Assembly: GCA_001632435.1 (NCBI GenBank)
Contig: KV423914.1
Location: 11,776 to 75,775, forward strand
Source of the DNA: Calocera cornea HHB12733
Lineage: Eukaryota; Basidiomycota; Dacrymycetes; Dacrymycetales; Dacrymycetaceae
Reading direction: 5' to 3'
Length of the DNA stretch: 64,000 nucleotides
In this document: piece after piece, positions 53,101 to 64,000 of the stretch
How positions within the stretch are numbered: position 1 is the stretch's first letter
Layout: the number at the start of each line of letters is the position of its first letter
Program-made: the position numbers and the translations under genes
The notes under the pieces: model-generated
Told to the model about the DNA's origin: nothing
The model's input: only the letters and a program-made list of their open reading frames with translations
The model's database searches: none

Positions 53101-56100
53101 AACTACCCCGGAATTCATGTCAACACCGCTACGCACCCAGACCTGGCAGACCACATCATTCAGGGAGAACCGATTATGCCAGCAACCGGCTATCTCGAGA
53201 TGGTAAGGTGATGATTGCGACATGCACATGGTTTTAATCTTGATTTGCAGGCTTTCGAGTTCGGAGCCCGCCAGCTGTGGGATGTTAGCTTCTATGCTGC
53301 GTTGTCTCTTTCCAGCGCCCGTCCTGCCCCGATAGAAGTCGCCGTCGAAGGATCCGGCTGGACTATCCGGTCTCGTGGACCTCGTTCCAAGGTGTTCGAT
53401 CGCGTGAATGCTGGTGGCCACCTGTCGAAAGAACCCGTTGTCCGGCCCAATGTGGATCTTGAAAGTATCAAAGCGCGATGCAAGCCCGTTAATGCCAAGG
53501 CTTTCCTGGACTCATTGACGTTTGCCAACTTCGGCCCCGCCTTCAAGCGCGTCGAAGCGTTGTACAACGGCAACGGGGAAGCTGTCGCGGTTGTCCGTGG
53601 CTGGGATGACAAATATTCCCTGGCGGCCGGCTACCAGTTCAATCCCGCCATTCTCGATTCCTGCTTGCAAGCGGCATACACCCTGGTTCCTGGTCGCGAG
53701 ACCTCCGACATGTACTTCCTACCGGCCCGGTGCGGCTATATTGCTCTCAACGACATGAGCAGCATCGAGCGGCCGTCCTCCGTTGTGGCTCATATCCGTT
53801 TGGCTACGTGGACTCCCGATGCAATTACATTCGACTACAATGTGTACACGCCTGAAGGTCAATGGCTCTGCTCCATGGAGTCATTCACTATGGATGGACA
53901 TAGGGGTATCCCCAAGCAGCCCATTGAGAACCGTCTCGAGTCTGTTTGGCAACCCATCAAGCTCCCTGCGATTGCCCCCACCCCGGAGACGAAGGTCACG
54001 CCGAGCGATCTTGGCATTTCTCAGCTGTTGGTCGCCCTGGATGCTACTGCAGCTAAGGCTATCTCTACTACGATTTCGAATGCCCCGTCGACCACTGACG
54101 ATGTCAGCCGCCAGCGGTATTTGGCTTTCATGCAGAACGCTGAGAAAGCTGGCAAGAAGTCACCGGAGCCTGCGAATGAGGAAGAGTTGAAGGAGAAATG
54201 GGCTGCGCCCTTCGAGATGACACAGCGCATTGCGGAGGCACAGGAGAAGCTGTTGCAATCTGCGGACGATTCTGTCGTCGATGGCTTGTTTAAGGACAGC
54301 ATACTTGTCGATTTCTACAAGCCCGATGGCATTGTCGGGGCCATCGCTTCTTCAGTCGTCCAGCAGTTCCGTGAGGCTGTTACTCAAGCGGTCAAGCATG
54401 GGAAGCGAGTCCTGAAAGTTCTTGAGGTCGGAACGGGTAAGTTCTCGATGCTCGAACTCTTATCGGAGGCTCTAACGTATCTTAGGGACTGGAGCACTCA
54501 CCGCAGCTCTGGAGCCGGTCACTCATGAGTTTGCCGGAGTCGTTGTCGAATACGTCGCCTCTGATATTGCGCCCGCCATCGTAGGCGCAACTCTTAATCG
54601 CCTTGGCTTCCACAAGATGCGTTCTCACACGTATGACATAACGAAGGATCCCGAGTCTCAAGGACTTGTCCTGAACAGCTTTGACATTATCACTGGCTTG
54701 AACACGCTCCATGCCGTACCGAATGTATCAGCCACTCTCACGGCTCTCAACAGTCTTCTCGTTCCTGGCGGGAGCCTCTTGATAGCGGACGTCGATGGGT
54801 CCCGCTGGTCCAGCACGCCAGGATCGCTCTGGTGCGATTTTGTCTTCGGAGCGTACAAATCGTGGTTCTCCTATGCTGACACTCGTTCGCATCCTGCACC
54901 TTCTGGTGAGATGTGGACGAGTCAGCTGAGGGATAGCGGCTTCAACGTTATTACCACCGCCAAGGATAGTGTTGGTCCTTTCATCATGCTCCACGCTCAA
55001 AAGGATCCCGACGCGGTGACCCCCACTCCGGCAGGGATCATTGGCGAGGTTCTCCAGTACCGTCTCGGGCACGAAGGCCAAATTCAGCAAGCCTTCAAGA
55101 AATTCTCTCCTGAAGATTCTCCTTCGTTTTGGATTGTCGCGCCCGAAGGTTTGGATGGCGATGGTGTCCTTGGATTCGCCCGCAGTCTTCAAAAGGAGTT
55201 CCCGACGTGGACGATCAAGTTGGCTATCTTCGCCGGCCAGCGCACGGAGCCCGAACAGAAGCGCCTGTTGGCCGCATGGTCATCCCGTCTACAACACGAA
55301 TGGGAGGTTTACTTCGACATTGACGGCGAGGCCAGTGTTATGCGTATAGCGCCGGCTGTTGCTTCTGCCACGCATGGCATGGTTGCGTTCGATCCTGTGA
55401 AGCCGTGGTCAATCCAGGATGGTCAGGTCGTCCAGACAAGTCTGCCCTTCATTGGAGAGGATGACGTTCTCGTGCAAGCGGAGGCGTGGCATGCATCTGA
55501 GTCGGGCCTTCGTGCCTTCATCGGTCGCATCGCTGCCACCGGAGCTAGCGGCTTCCAAAAGGGCGACCTCGTTGCCGGAATTACTGAGCAAGACGAAGCG
55601 AATTATCTCGCCGTTCCCTTCACGTCCCTCGCCAGGGTCGACAATGGCACCTTGGGTGCCAAATCTCTGGTTGCCGTTGTCGGTGTCGCCGCCATTGCTT
55701 CTGTCATCAATACTCAACACAAGGCAAGCAAGAGGGCCAAGACCACCAGACGTGTCCTCCTTCTGGACGACTCGAACATTGCCTCTCTGGAGTCGGTCCT
55801 GAGGAGCCTGAACTGGGAGGTATCAACGGAGGCAAAGCTCTTCAGCTCCAACCTTCGCCGCTCTGCTCTTCCGGTGTTCGACGTTATCGTCGGCACCAAC
55901 GTGGCGGTAGCTGCCTTGCAAGGTTCTCCGAAGGCCCTCCCCGGACCGTTCTTCCGCTGGGATGATGCCGCTGAGGGTGTCATCGCTCACAGCAAAGATG
56001 TCGCCTTCGGCGAGGACTTGGAAATCGTGCTTGATACTGTGAAAACAAAGCATGTCGAGGCAAATGTTGCCGAAGTCTCGACTGTCTTGCCATCGCAAGG

Positions 56101-58147
56101 CACGTTGGTGAAGAATGCGGCCTCACTGCTGTCACCCAACAAGACCTACCTCCTTGTCGGCGGTATTGGTGGGCTAGGTATTCGTACTGCAGCATGGATG
56201 TATGAGGTACGCATAGGTGCCTTGCCTCCTCAAACGTACCTTCTAACTTTCAATCTAGCAAGGTGCTCGTTACATTGTTCTCACCTCCCGTTCCGGAGAA
56301 GCTTCCCTCGCGCGCCTGAATGAGCCCATGATCAACAATGTGGTCGATTACCTCAAGTCTCTGCCAGACTTGACGCTCAGATTGGAGGCTTGCGATGCAA
56401 ACTCGCCTAGCGCAGTGAAGAAGCTTTGCGACACCTTCGCATATCCCCTTGGTGGCGCTCTCATAATGGCTGTTGTCCTTCAAGATCGCGTCTTCATGGA
56501 CCAGACAGCCGAGACCTTCCGTTCCGTCTATGAAAGCAAGGTCGGCGCTTACAAGACCTTGGCCGATGTGTACGATCTCAGCACTGCGGATTGGCTCGTC
56601 ATGTTCTCCTCCGTAGCTGGCTTGTTCGGCAACGGTGGCCAGACTAACTATGCCAGTGCCAATACGGTTCTTGACGCGATTGTTGGCAAACTCCCTAACG
56701 CCTTCACTCTTATCGTTCCCCCGATCCTAGATGTTGGTGTGTTCGCTCGTGCGGCCCAAGAAAATGCGGCGGCCTTTGCTCACCTGAAGGAGTGGGGTAT
56801 GACTTGCGAGCAGTTGTGCGACTATATTGGAGACGGAATAACGAGACTGAGCGAGACTGGGCCTTTCACATTCCAGGTTCCCGATCTCAACTGGCTGGCG
56901 GTTGAGAAGACCATGGGTGTCTCATCTGCCTTCCACCACCTGGCCTACCCACCGCGGTCCGACTTTGCCGACGGTAGTGCTGGCGGCGAGGAGAAGACCA
57001 TTGACGATGTTGTCTGCGAAGTTCTCCAGGTGCCGAAGGATGATCTGTCCCAGGAAGTCCCTCTCACTCGATATGGACTTGATTCTCTCTCCGTAAGTCA
57101 ATGTGGATTGGGTCATAGTGTCAAGCTAATCAACACTCCCAGGCTGCACGTCTTGCAGCTGCTCTGCGGCCCTTCGGCACGATCTCCCAGCTCCAATTGC
57201 TGAGTGACTTGACGGTCTCGGACATCAAGGGCAAACTCGGCGATGGGCCCGGCAATGGCGGTGCTTCAGGAGGTGGCCGGAATGCCTCCCCTATTGTGAA
57301 GTTCAACGATGACGGATCCGTACCCCTCATCATGACGCATGGTGCCGATGGGTCCATTGCCCCCATGCGCATGTTGTCGGAGAACTTCAAGGGCTCTGTT
57401 TGGGCTATTCAACTTACAGGCGATGCGCCCATGGAGTCACTCGAGGGACTCGCTGAGTATTACTATGACCACATCAAGGCTGCCAGACCGCAGGGCCCGT
57501 ACCGCCTCTGCGCTTTCTCTGCCTCTGGGGCCGTCATGGTATACCTCTGCAAGAAGTTTGAAGCCGCTGGCGACCAGGTGTTGCAGCTCGGCTTCGTGGA
57601 CCACTTCCCTCTGTCGACTATGGGCGGAGGCTTCGATCTGAGGACCGCGGTAGACAAGGACGGGATGCTGCTCCCGGAACACATGAAGACCATCATTGGC
57701 AACATGGGTCACATGATGATCCGCGACAGCAAGATCGACCCCGTCCGTCGCACGCTCGGCGAGGATCTCCTCAAATACGTCAAGGGCGAATCGGCCTCTG
57801 AGCTCGCGACATCATTCGTGGAGGTGATGCGAAACTACGCATCCCTCGAGACGCGCTGGATTATCAAGCAAGTTACCGGAGGCGTTGCTTCTGCTGCCTG
57901 GGACCCGAAGGTATACGTCAAGTGGCTCAAGGAAGTGAAGGCACCGGTTTCGATGATCTGGGGCAAGGACGGCTACAGGAACGATCTGCCTATGGAATGG
58001 AGAGAACCTGGCCACGTCTTTGACGCGCACGCTGTTTTCCCGGATGCGAAGTTGATTGAGGTGCCTGGTGGTCATGCAGAGTGTCTCGCTAGCAAAGAAG
58101 CTGCCGAGTTCCTCGCGCAAGGCTTCGGAAGCGAGGCAATGGCTTAG
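50107..58147 (+). CDS. Reducing iterative type I polyketide synthase (KS-AT-DH-MT-(psiER)-KR-ACP-TE)
   Basis: Exons 50107-50276, 50326-50563, 50616-50821, 50868-50951, 51003-51087, 51142-51386, 51435-53202, 53251-54436, 54486-56206, 56259-57092 and 57143-58147 join in frame to 2513 aa. Ketosynthase: DTACSSS (Cys about 173), ELHATGT, GNMGHLENTA. Acyltransferase: GQGPQ and GHSAGE (Ser about 476). Dehydratase: [15 protein letters not shown] near 780 and [11 protein letters not shown]-methyltransferase: EVGTGTGAL near 1325. Residues about 1590-1880 look like a degenerate enoyl reductase (GDLVAGI) without an intact NADPH site. Ketoreductase: GGIGGLG and GQTNYASAN. Carrier: YGLDSLS (Ser about 2175). 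Thioesterase: AFSASGA at about 2303. Without a working enoyl reductase the expected product is an unsaturated, possibly methyl-branched polyene; basidiomycete synthases of similar layout make polyenes. The product is inferred. Confidence 0.9.
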
Positions 58148-59514
58148 ATATTGCTCATTAATTGTCTCGTTTCTGGTGAAGAGTAGCCAATGGGGTGCAT
58201 GGTTCCGATATTATACATAATTTCTAGTGTATGGTTATCTTGTTATGTCCTTATGCCTCTCATGATCTCTCGATGTTTCTGGATGCTAGTCAATGAAAAT
58301 GAACGTTGACTGAGATTCTCTTTCCAATGACGAGGGGGAGAGTTGCGCTGTGGTATCTACAGCCAACAAGAACGCGCATGCCGCAAACTCGGGTGTTCAG
58401 TGTAGTGTTGTGCGATGTATGGTTTGGGCGTTACTAAGCTTGCGATGCGGACGCCCTCGGACATGGCACGACGTTACCCCGCACAAGTTAAATTACTAGC
58501 GCCCATCCTTACCGAGGGGATGTATAATTATGAGCACAATACCCTGTGGAGCATGCACCATGTGCCTCCCATCATGCACTCACGATCGGGGACCGCCAGA
58601 AGGTATGTCCGCCGATCCTTCTTGTCTTCGCGGCGATTCTGTGAGCTCGGCAAGACTGGCGGACACATGTGCGTGTGTCGTCGACGGAGCCTCTGCATCA
58701 GGTGTCGAACGCTCCGTGCGTCGTTTGAGCGATAGTGCAGCGTTTGAGCGATAGTGCAGCGTTTGCTTGACTTACAGAACGTCAGCGAAGTCCAGGACCA
58801 GGACCACACTCCGTACGACACGGGTGCGGATCGGATCGCAACTATCGCCTTCTTCTTGCCCGCTATCGACACGGGAGGTCAGTCCGCCAATTATGACGCT
58901 ATTGCTATCTCCTGCAAGAGGGCCTCGCGGTTCGGCAAGTACCACCCAGCAATACCGACTCGGAGCCACGGTCGATTGGAATCTCTACATGGGATCGTAG
59001 CTGACGGGGTCGGTCAAAAGGAACTCGTGCGAAGTTAGAAAGCTGGAGCATTCGAAGCAGCTTCGCCGCGACGACATGCTCTTGAAAATATCGTGGGCAC
59101 CTTCGGAACGCTCGCCTACCGCCTTACTTTCGACAGGCTGTCGTCGTGATGAATATTTGGTCAGTCACCGATTGTCCCAAACCAACCGCATCTCCGACCA
59201 ACCGGGGCACACGAAGGCGAAGGAAATTTTTGTGGAGGCACCCGAAAGAAGCATCATCTTCCCCTGAACTCCGCATTCGACACACTGACAGCAGGCCGAA
59301 TGGATTGCTTCTCCCTGTCTCCCCTGCAGGAACGCATGCTGTATCGGTCAGTGCGAAAAGAAGAGATCTCGACGATATATATACCAGCCTCGAAGGATGG
59401 GATTCTGTGCACCCCGCTTGATCGCTCTAACCACCGTTCTGGATTGCTTGTGATAGCTACGGCACCAGACTCTGTCGGACCTCCGTTCAAATATCTGTAG
59501 CTCGTACCTTGGCA
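58148..59514. other. Intergenic region between the synthase and the transporter
   Basis: About 1.4 kb without a supported gene. A 19-bp unit, CGTTTGAGCGATAGTGCAG, is repeated in tandem at 58722-58740 and 58741-58759. Other frames are short and featureless. Confidence 0.5.
58722..58759. repeat. 19-bp tandem duplication
   Basis: Two exact copies of CGTTTGAGCGATAGTGCAG, followed by a partial third (CGTTTG). Confidence 0.85.
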
Positions 59515-61551
59515 ATGGCACATAAAGTCCAGGGGATAACAGGTACATCAACTGCTTCGCTGTCGAACTGCGCTGGCTGATGGGCTCCTTCCTCAGCCGC
59601 CGAGTTGTCCCGAGGAGCCTGGCTTTTCTCCTTCTTGCTGGTCACCCTGCTATTCTTCACATGTGCGTTGTCACGATAGTGACTGCAGTGTTACTGATGA
59701 ACTCTACTCCTAGGGGGGTTTGCATACGGAGTGAGATTGCCTGGCATAACCCGCTGCCGGGAGGAAGGCTGATCTGGTACCAGCTTCTCGATGTTCTAAA
59801 CAAACACTTTCAGGTGATTTTCGGCATCTCGAAGCTGCAATCGACGCTTCTACAGCTTGCATACTTCGTGAGTTTGCAGCTACTGTCGTATGTGACATTG
59901 TTAATAAAAGTAACTATCAGGGTAGCTATTTTGGATGGCCACCGTTCGCTGGCATGTTTGTAAGTTGCAATCCATCCAGTCAACCCTTGGCCTCGCCTTA
60001 TACTTCTGTCAGATGAGGAGATATGGTTACAAGAAAGGAATACATCTTGGACTGACTTTTTACTCTCTTGGTGAGCGAAATCTCATTTAGCGGTGCTTCA
60101 ACTCATTGTGCGGCAGGTGCTGTCTTCTTCTGGCCTTCCGCCGTGTTCGCCAAGTACGGTGGATTCGTAGGCTGCACGTTTGTTATTGGTTGCGGCCTTT
60201 CCACTCTTGAAGGTATATCTATCCTTTCTTCCTCGTATATTTGATAAAGAGTTGTGTTCGGCACCATAGTGGCGGCCAACTCCTATATCACGGTCCTCGG
60301 TACCCCCAAGTTCGCTGCTGCTCGTCTCAACTTCGCACAAGGCTTTCAAGGCATCGCCTCTTTCGCGGGGCCTATGATCGCCTCGCGCTGGTTTTTCACG
60401 GGCGCTAACGAATATAGCCTCGCCACAGTGCAATGGGTCTATCTAGCCGTGGCCGGATTTGGCCTTCTCCTGAACATTTTATTCTTCTTCTGCCCTTTGC
60501 CGGAGATCACGGAAGATGCCTTATCGGATCAACTCAGGGATGCGGGAATCTCCCAGGATACAAAGCCATTCTGGAAGCAGTGGCACTGTATATTCGGATG
60601 GGTTGCTCAGACTGCATATGTGTATGTCAACTTTCAAGCTATCGAGCTTTACCTGACATGTTGGAACAGCGGTGCCCAGGTGGCTCTGGCCAGCTTCGTC
60701 GTCAACTACATGACAGATCCTCTCCAAGGTTCCAACTACGATGATTCCACTGCGTCTCAGCTATTGTCGTACTGCCAAATTACATTTACCGTCGGCCGGT
60801 ATGTGGCACTTCTTCAAGAATTAAGCAGAATAGATACTCAAATCATTCTAGATTCCTCAGCGTTGTGATCCTTCAATACATCGATCCAGCCATCATGCTT
60901 TCGATTCACGCCCTGTTCTGCGCGGTCTTCTGCCTGTTGACGGCAGAGCTCAAGGGGAAAGCGGGTGTCGTTTGCCTCTTTGTGGTCTTCTACTTCGAGA
61001 GCCTCGCATATCCTGTTATATTCACCCTTGGGACGAAGAGTCTCGGAAGATACACCAAGTGGGGGTCCAGCTTGATTGTCATGGGCGTTGGTGGTGGTGC
61101 TTGGGTGAGCTTTCTTCCTCGTTACGCGTACAGCGCACTGACAACCGGTATAGTATCCTCCTGCTCAAGCGGCCCTGGCGGATTTGGCGGGGACACCTCG
61201 CTCGTACCTTGTGCCAATGAGCGGGTATCTTGCCATGCTCATCTATGGCGTACGTGGCATCTTCCTCGAAAACACTCACGAAACTAACTTCAAGATCAGA
61301 TTGGAATGGTTATTGATCAAAGCCGCCAGTTCGGCTTCCGCATTCGCACATACGACGAGCTTGAAGTCATGAAACTCAAGGTCGCCGCAACCGCAGCCTT
61401 CCCACCTACAGCGATGATCATGATGGCGGAAGGGAGACACGATCACCCGAGCACAGACAACAAGGAGGAGCGTGGTAATACCACTCCAGACAGCCCGACG
61501 GGGTTGGAAAAGGCAGACATTGAGTATCGTGAGAGTGGCAAGGCAGCCTGA
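59515..61551 (+). CDS. FucP-type sugar transporter of the major facilitator superfamily
   Basis: Eleven exons: 59515-59542, 59597-59662, 59714-59730, 59784-59867, 59921-59959, 60013-60070, 60117-60212, 60270-60798, 60852-61104, 61154-61249 and 61300-61551. They join in frame to 505 aa. The N-terminal exons are tiny (28, 66 and 17 nt), yet the assembled protein reads LLVTLLFFTWGFAYGLLDVLNKHFQ, the standard first helix of fucose/glucose/galactose permeases. Further signatures: GLTFYSLGAVFFWPSAVFAKYGGFVGCTFVIGCGLSTLE, SYITVLGTPKFAAARLNFAQGFQGIASFAGP and WVYLAVAGFGLLLN. The C-terminal cytosolic tail is charged. It probably imports a hexose or deoxyhexose with protons at the plasma membrane; the substrate cannot be told. 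Confidence 0.85.
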
Positions 61552-61690
61552 GCTCCGTTAAATGTGATGCGCACCCAATTAGGGGCGGATAGGGATACAT
61601 TGCGTCGAATGTAGGATACACACATTATAGGAGACAACGTCTTCTAGGACCCAGGCAAATAAAATCCAGCGATAAACATAACCCACTGTA

Positions 61691-64000
61691 TCATCCATTG
61701 TCTTTGGTGTCCACAACCGCAGCAGCTGCGACCGGAGGCGGCGCAGAAGACATCGCGGCCGAGCCCGCCACGCTCAAGGCGCCCTTACCGAGCTTTAGCT
61801 TCATCTTCTTGCCTTCTCCATCCTTGCCTGTTCCTGGTATTGGTATGGTTTTGGGGAGTGCCATGCCACCCTCTGGTCCCAAATCCGGCCCCAAGCTTCG
61901 CCGCTTACTCGACCGATCAAGGGTTCCTAGCAGATCATCTTCATCCTCCTCGTCCCGCTTCCGCTTCTCGCCAGGGCGAGGAGGTGAAGACGACGAATCT
62001 AGCGAACTTGCACGAGGCGATGGCGGAGGTGACTTGCGTCCAAGCCTGGAAGGAGGGGGAGACGGCGTCCGCATGCCATTGCGAGGCGAGTCGGGAGATT
62101 CAGAGCCAGACCCCCCACTGCTCCGACGTCGGGCTATCGAGGGAACGGGGAGCGATGGTGAAGGAGGACCTTTAGACGGCTTGACACCATTGGTATACAA
62201 AGGTCTGGGCCGTAGAATATGTCGAACAGTAGGCGAATCTGCTCCGTGTGCCGCTGCCAATAGCTCATGCGATGGTTCCAGCGAGGAGGATAACGACCCT
62301 TCGACTCCAGGCTTCTCCATATCCTCGTCCTCGTTGTCCTCATAGTCCACCAGCGACGCAGGACGGGCTGGACTTTTGGTTGGGCCACTTGTACCACCCT
62401 TCGGCCCTGTCTTGCGCTTCTGACCTTTTGTCCCATTGGCAGCGGGCATCGGCCCGATCTCTTCCTCGTCATCAGAACCGTTGAAGTAGTCTTCCTCCTC
62501 CGACTCGATAGACTGTCCGTGTCCATAACGCGCAACCGAAGCGATACTTGGTCTGATTATGAGCCGATATCCATCCAATCTGAAAGCGGAGACGTACCCA
62601 GCTGGTCTGACAGGTTGCGACTGCTGGGCAGCGCTGTCTTTGTTTTGCTCCCATCGCAAAATGATACCTTCAAAGATCCTTCCCATTGGAGTTTTGTCTT
62701 TGGCTATCTCTCTGACCCTGTTGCCGTAAGAGACCATCATTTCGTTAATGACGTTGCGGACGTTCTCCTGCAACAAGTGTGAGAGAACCGCATTGGCAAC
62801 GAGATAGAACGCTCACCTTTTTAATCCATTCAAAATACTCCTGATAGCAAGCTGATACCAGGTTATCATTGTGAGACTCCTTTCCAGCCAGATCGACAAG
62901 AGGGAAGAACAAATTCTTCCCCATCAAGTGCCGAATGAGGAACTGGTTGGGGGGGTGGAGCCTGACCAGAGACCGAAAAAACCGGAGGGCCGCGAGGCGT
63001 ATATGCTTCTCTTTGACAAACAGGAGCATCGCGATGCGGGTGGATATGACAGAGCTCATGATAAAATATGCACTGCGATGGGAATGCTGCGCCGCAAAGG
63101 TTGCGAGCAAGTCGGTGAGGTAGAATATATGTGAGGCCTGGGCCTTGGTCAGCTTGGGTGCAGGCGGTGACGTGGGCGGGTCTAGACAGGAATCAGCAAG
63201 TTGGAACATCGTATCGCGCATGTATAAGGAACATACCTCTCTTGACAAGCTGGAACTCGGGCAATCTAAGAAGGGGCATGAAGAAGTCCCTGGGCGTGTC
63301 TCCATCATAGAACCACGTGAGGAACCTCTCAATGGTCGGATCCTCCCGTGCACGCAGCTGGACCTCCGGTGGGGCTTGTGGCTGTCCCGGGGGGGCCTCA
63401 ACAGGGAACTCGAGAAGGGTCTTGGTTGCATCCGCCATCTGACTCTTGAGCGCCGTGTCGATACCGGGAGTGAGCATCAGTTTCTGCATCGTGTCCACAA
63501 GAGTCAACCTGCGGGGATGCTTGGGCGTGCTCGTAGGGGCCGTTCCAAGAGTTGCAGTGGACGGCGGAGCGCCGACCTGATTCAGGATGAAGTTTCGTAC
63601 AGCTGCGGCATCGTGGTCCACGACGACAGTGAGGAGCTCGCCGGTGGCGCTTCGTATTTGTGGGTTATCGGAAAGAAGGCCCCAGCTGAGAGCATTGACG
63701 AGTCCCTTGTCGACGAGCCGGCGATAGAGGGTGACGCGCAGCGGGACTTGCACTGTCTTGGCCATCATGCATAATTGGTGAAGCAGCAAGATGATGTCGC
63801 CACGCTTGTCTCTGACAGTCGCCGCCTCCGCCGAATCGGCCGACTCCGCCCTGGCCGGCTTTTGCCCAACCTCGTCAAAGTACGAGAACAGCTCCCTCAA
63901 GACCATCTCCTCCGTGCTGAAGAACTGGATGATTTCAACCTGCTGGTAGAGCATACAGCTCTTTAGCACATTGAAAACAGGATCGTCCAAGACGCGTGCG
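61691..64000 (-). CDS. PSY2: PP4 regulatory subunit 3 (PSY2/SMEK), C-terminal part (start outside the window)
   Basis: Visible exons: 64000-63237 (partial), 63181-62817 and 62767-61691, which join in frame. The armadillo-like SMEK region reads LLHQLCMMAKTVQVPLRVTLYRRLVDKGLVNALSWGLL, IRSATGELLTVVVDHDAAAVRNFIL, then SAYFIMSSVISTRIAMLLFVKEKHIRLAALRFFRSLVRL and PMGRIFEGIILRWEQNKDSA. The EVH1-like N-terminus lies beyond the right edge. The long C-terminus is acidic and then Ser/Pro/Arg-rich. The subunit targets PP4 phosphatase to DNA-damage and other substrates. A possible additional intron within 62520-62605 (donor GTACGT) was not adopted because the frame stays open without it. Confidence 0.88.

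Noticed and set aside
53150..53950. Product-template domain, which would make the synthase a non-reducing type
   Set aside because: The region has the dehydratase motif [15 protein letters not shown] and [10 protein letters not shown] and is followed by MT and KR domains, so the reducing type fits.
1..64000. tRNA or rRNA genes
   Set aside because: I saw no convincing A/B-box pair with a cloverleaf and no rRNA sequence; a covariance search would be needed to exclude them fully.

Overview
The window reads as nuclear DNA of a basidiomycete fungus, most likely an Agaricomycete. The evidence is: many short GT-AG introns (about 45-75 nt), GC-rich coding sequence, fungal versions of housekeeping genes, a KDZ-associated CxC5/CxC6 transposase of the kind expanded in mushroom-forming fungi, and a chromodomain Ty3-type retrotransposon. 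I did not try to name a species. All splice sites were read by eye and checked for frame continuity; none is supported by transcripts.

Left arm (1-17.9 kb) is accessory. A partial Pro-rich gene runs off the left edge on the minus strand. From 590 to 9059 lies what looks like one complete 8.5-kb DNA transposon, with terminal inverted repeats, an 11-bp direct repeat on both sides and three genes. These are a CxC5/CxC6 transposase-like gene (+), a GRF zinc-finger gene (+), and a Cys-cluster gene (-) with an acidic tail. Copies of a short AACCGG motif fill its leader, several introns, intergenic gaps and even coding linkers. The region between the two convergent genes is a palindrome of about 0.7 kb. 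Next comes a cluster of four minus-strand genes (9327-17663) that appear to be a new paralogous family. Each has a TATA box about 95-150 bp upstream, and three share a conserved upstream block. An intact-looking MULE transposon with a 9-bp target duplication sits inside the cluster.

Middle (18-41.7 kb) is conserved core genome: THO3/TEX1, an F-box protein, a DUF985 cupin, the phosphatidate phosphatase PAH1/lipin, an auxin-efflux-carrier-family transporter, the TRAMP zinc-knuckle protein AIR1/2, the RNA 3'-phosphate cyclase RTCA, RNA polymerase I subunit RPA135, and a large coiled-coil, probably tail-anchored protein. AEC/AIR and RTCA/RPA135 are divergent pairs with promoters of about 350 bp.

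Right arm (42-61.6 kb) holds a full-length Ty3-type chromovirus (43137-49044) whose 374-bp LTRs look identical and which is flanked by the 5-bp direct repeat CTTAG. About 1 kb further on is a large reducing polyketide synthase gene (KS-AT-DH-MT-(degenerate ER)-KR-ACP-TE; 11 exons, 2513 aa), followed by a FucP-type sugar transporter. The window ends inside the gene for the PP4 regulatory subunit PSY2/SMEK on the minus strand.
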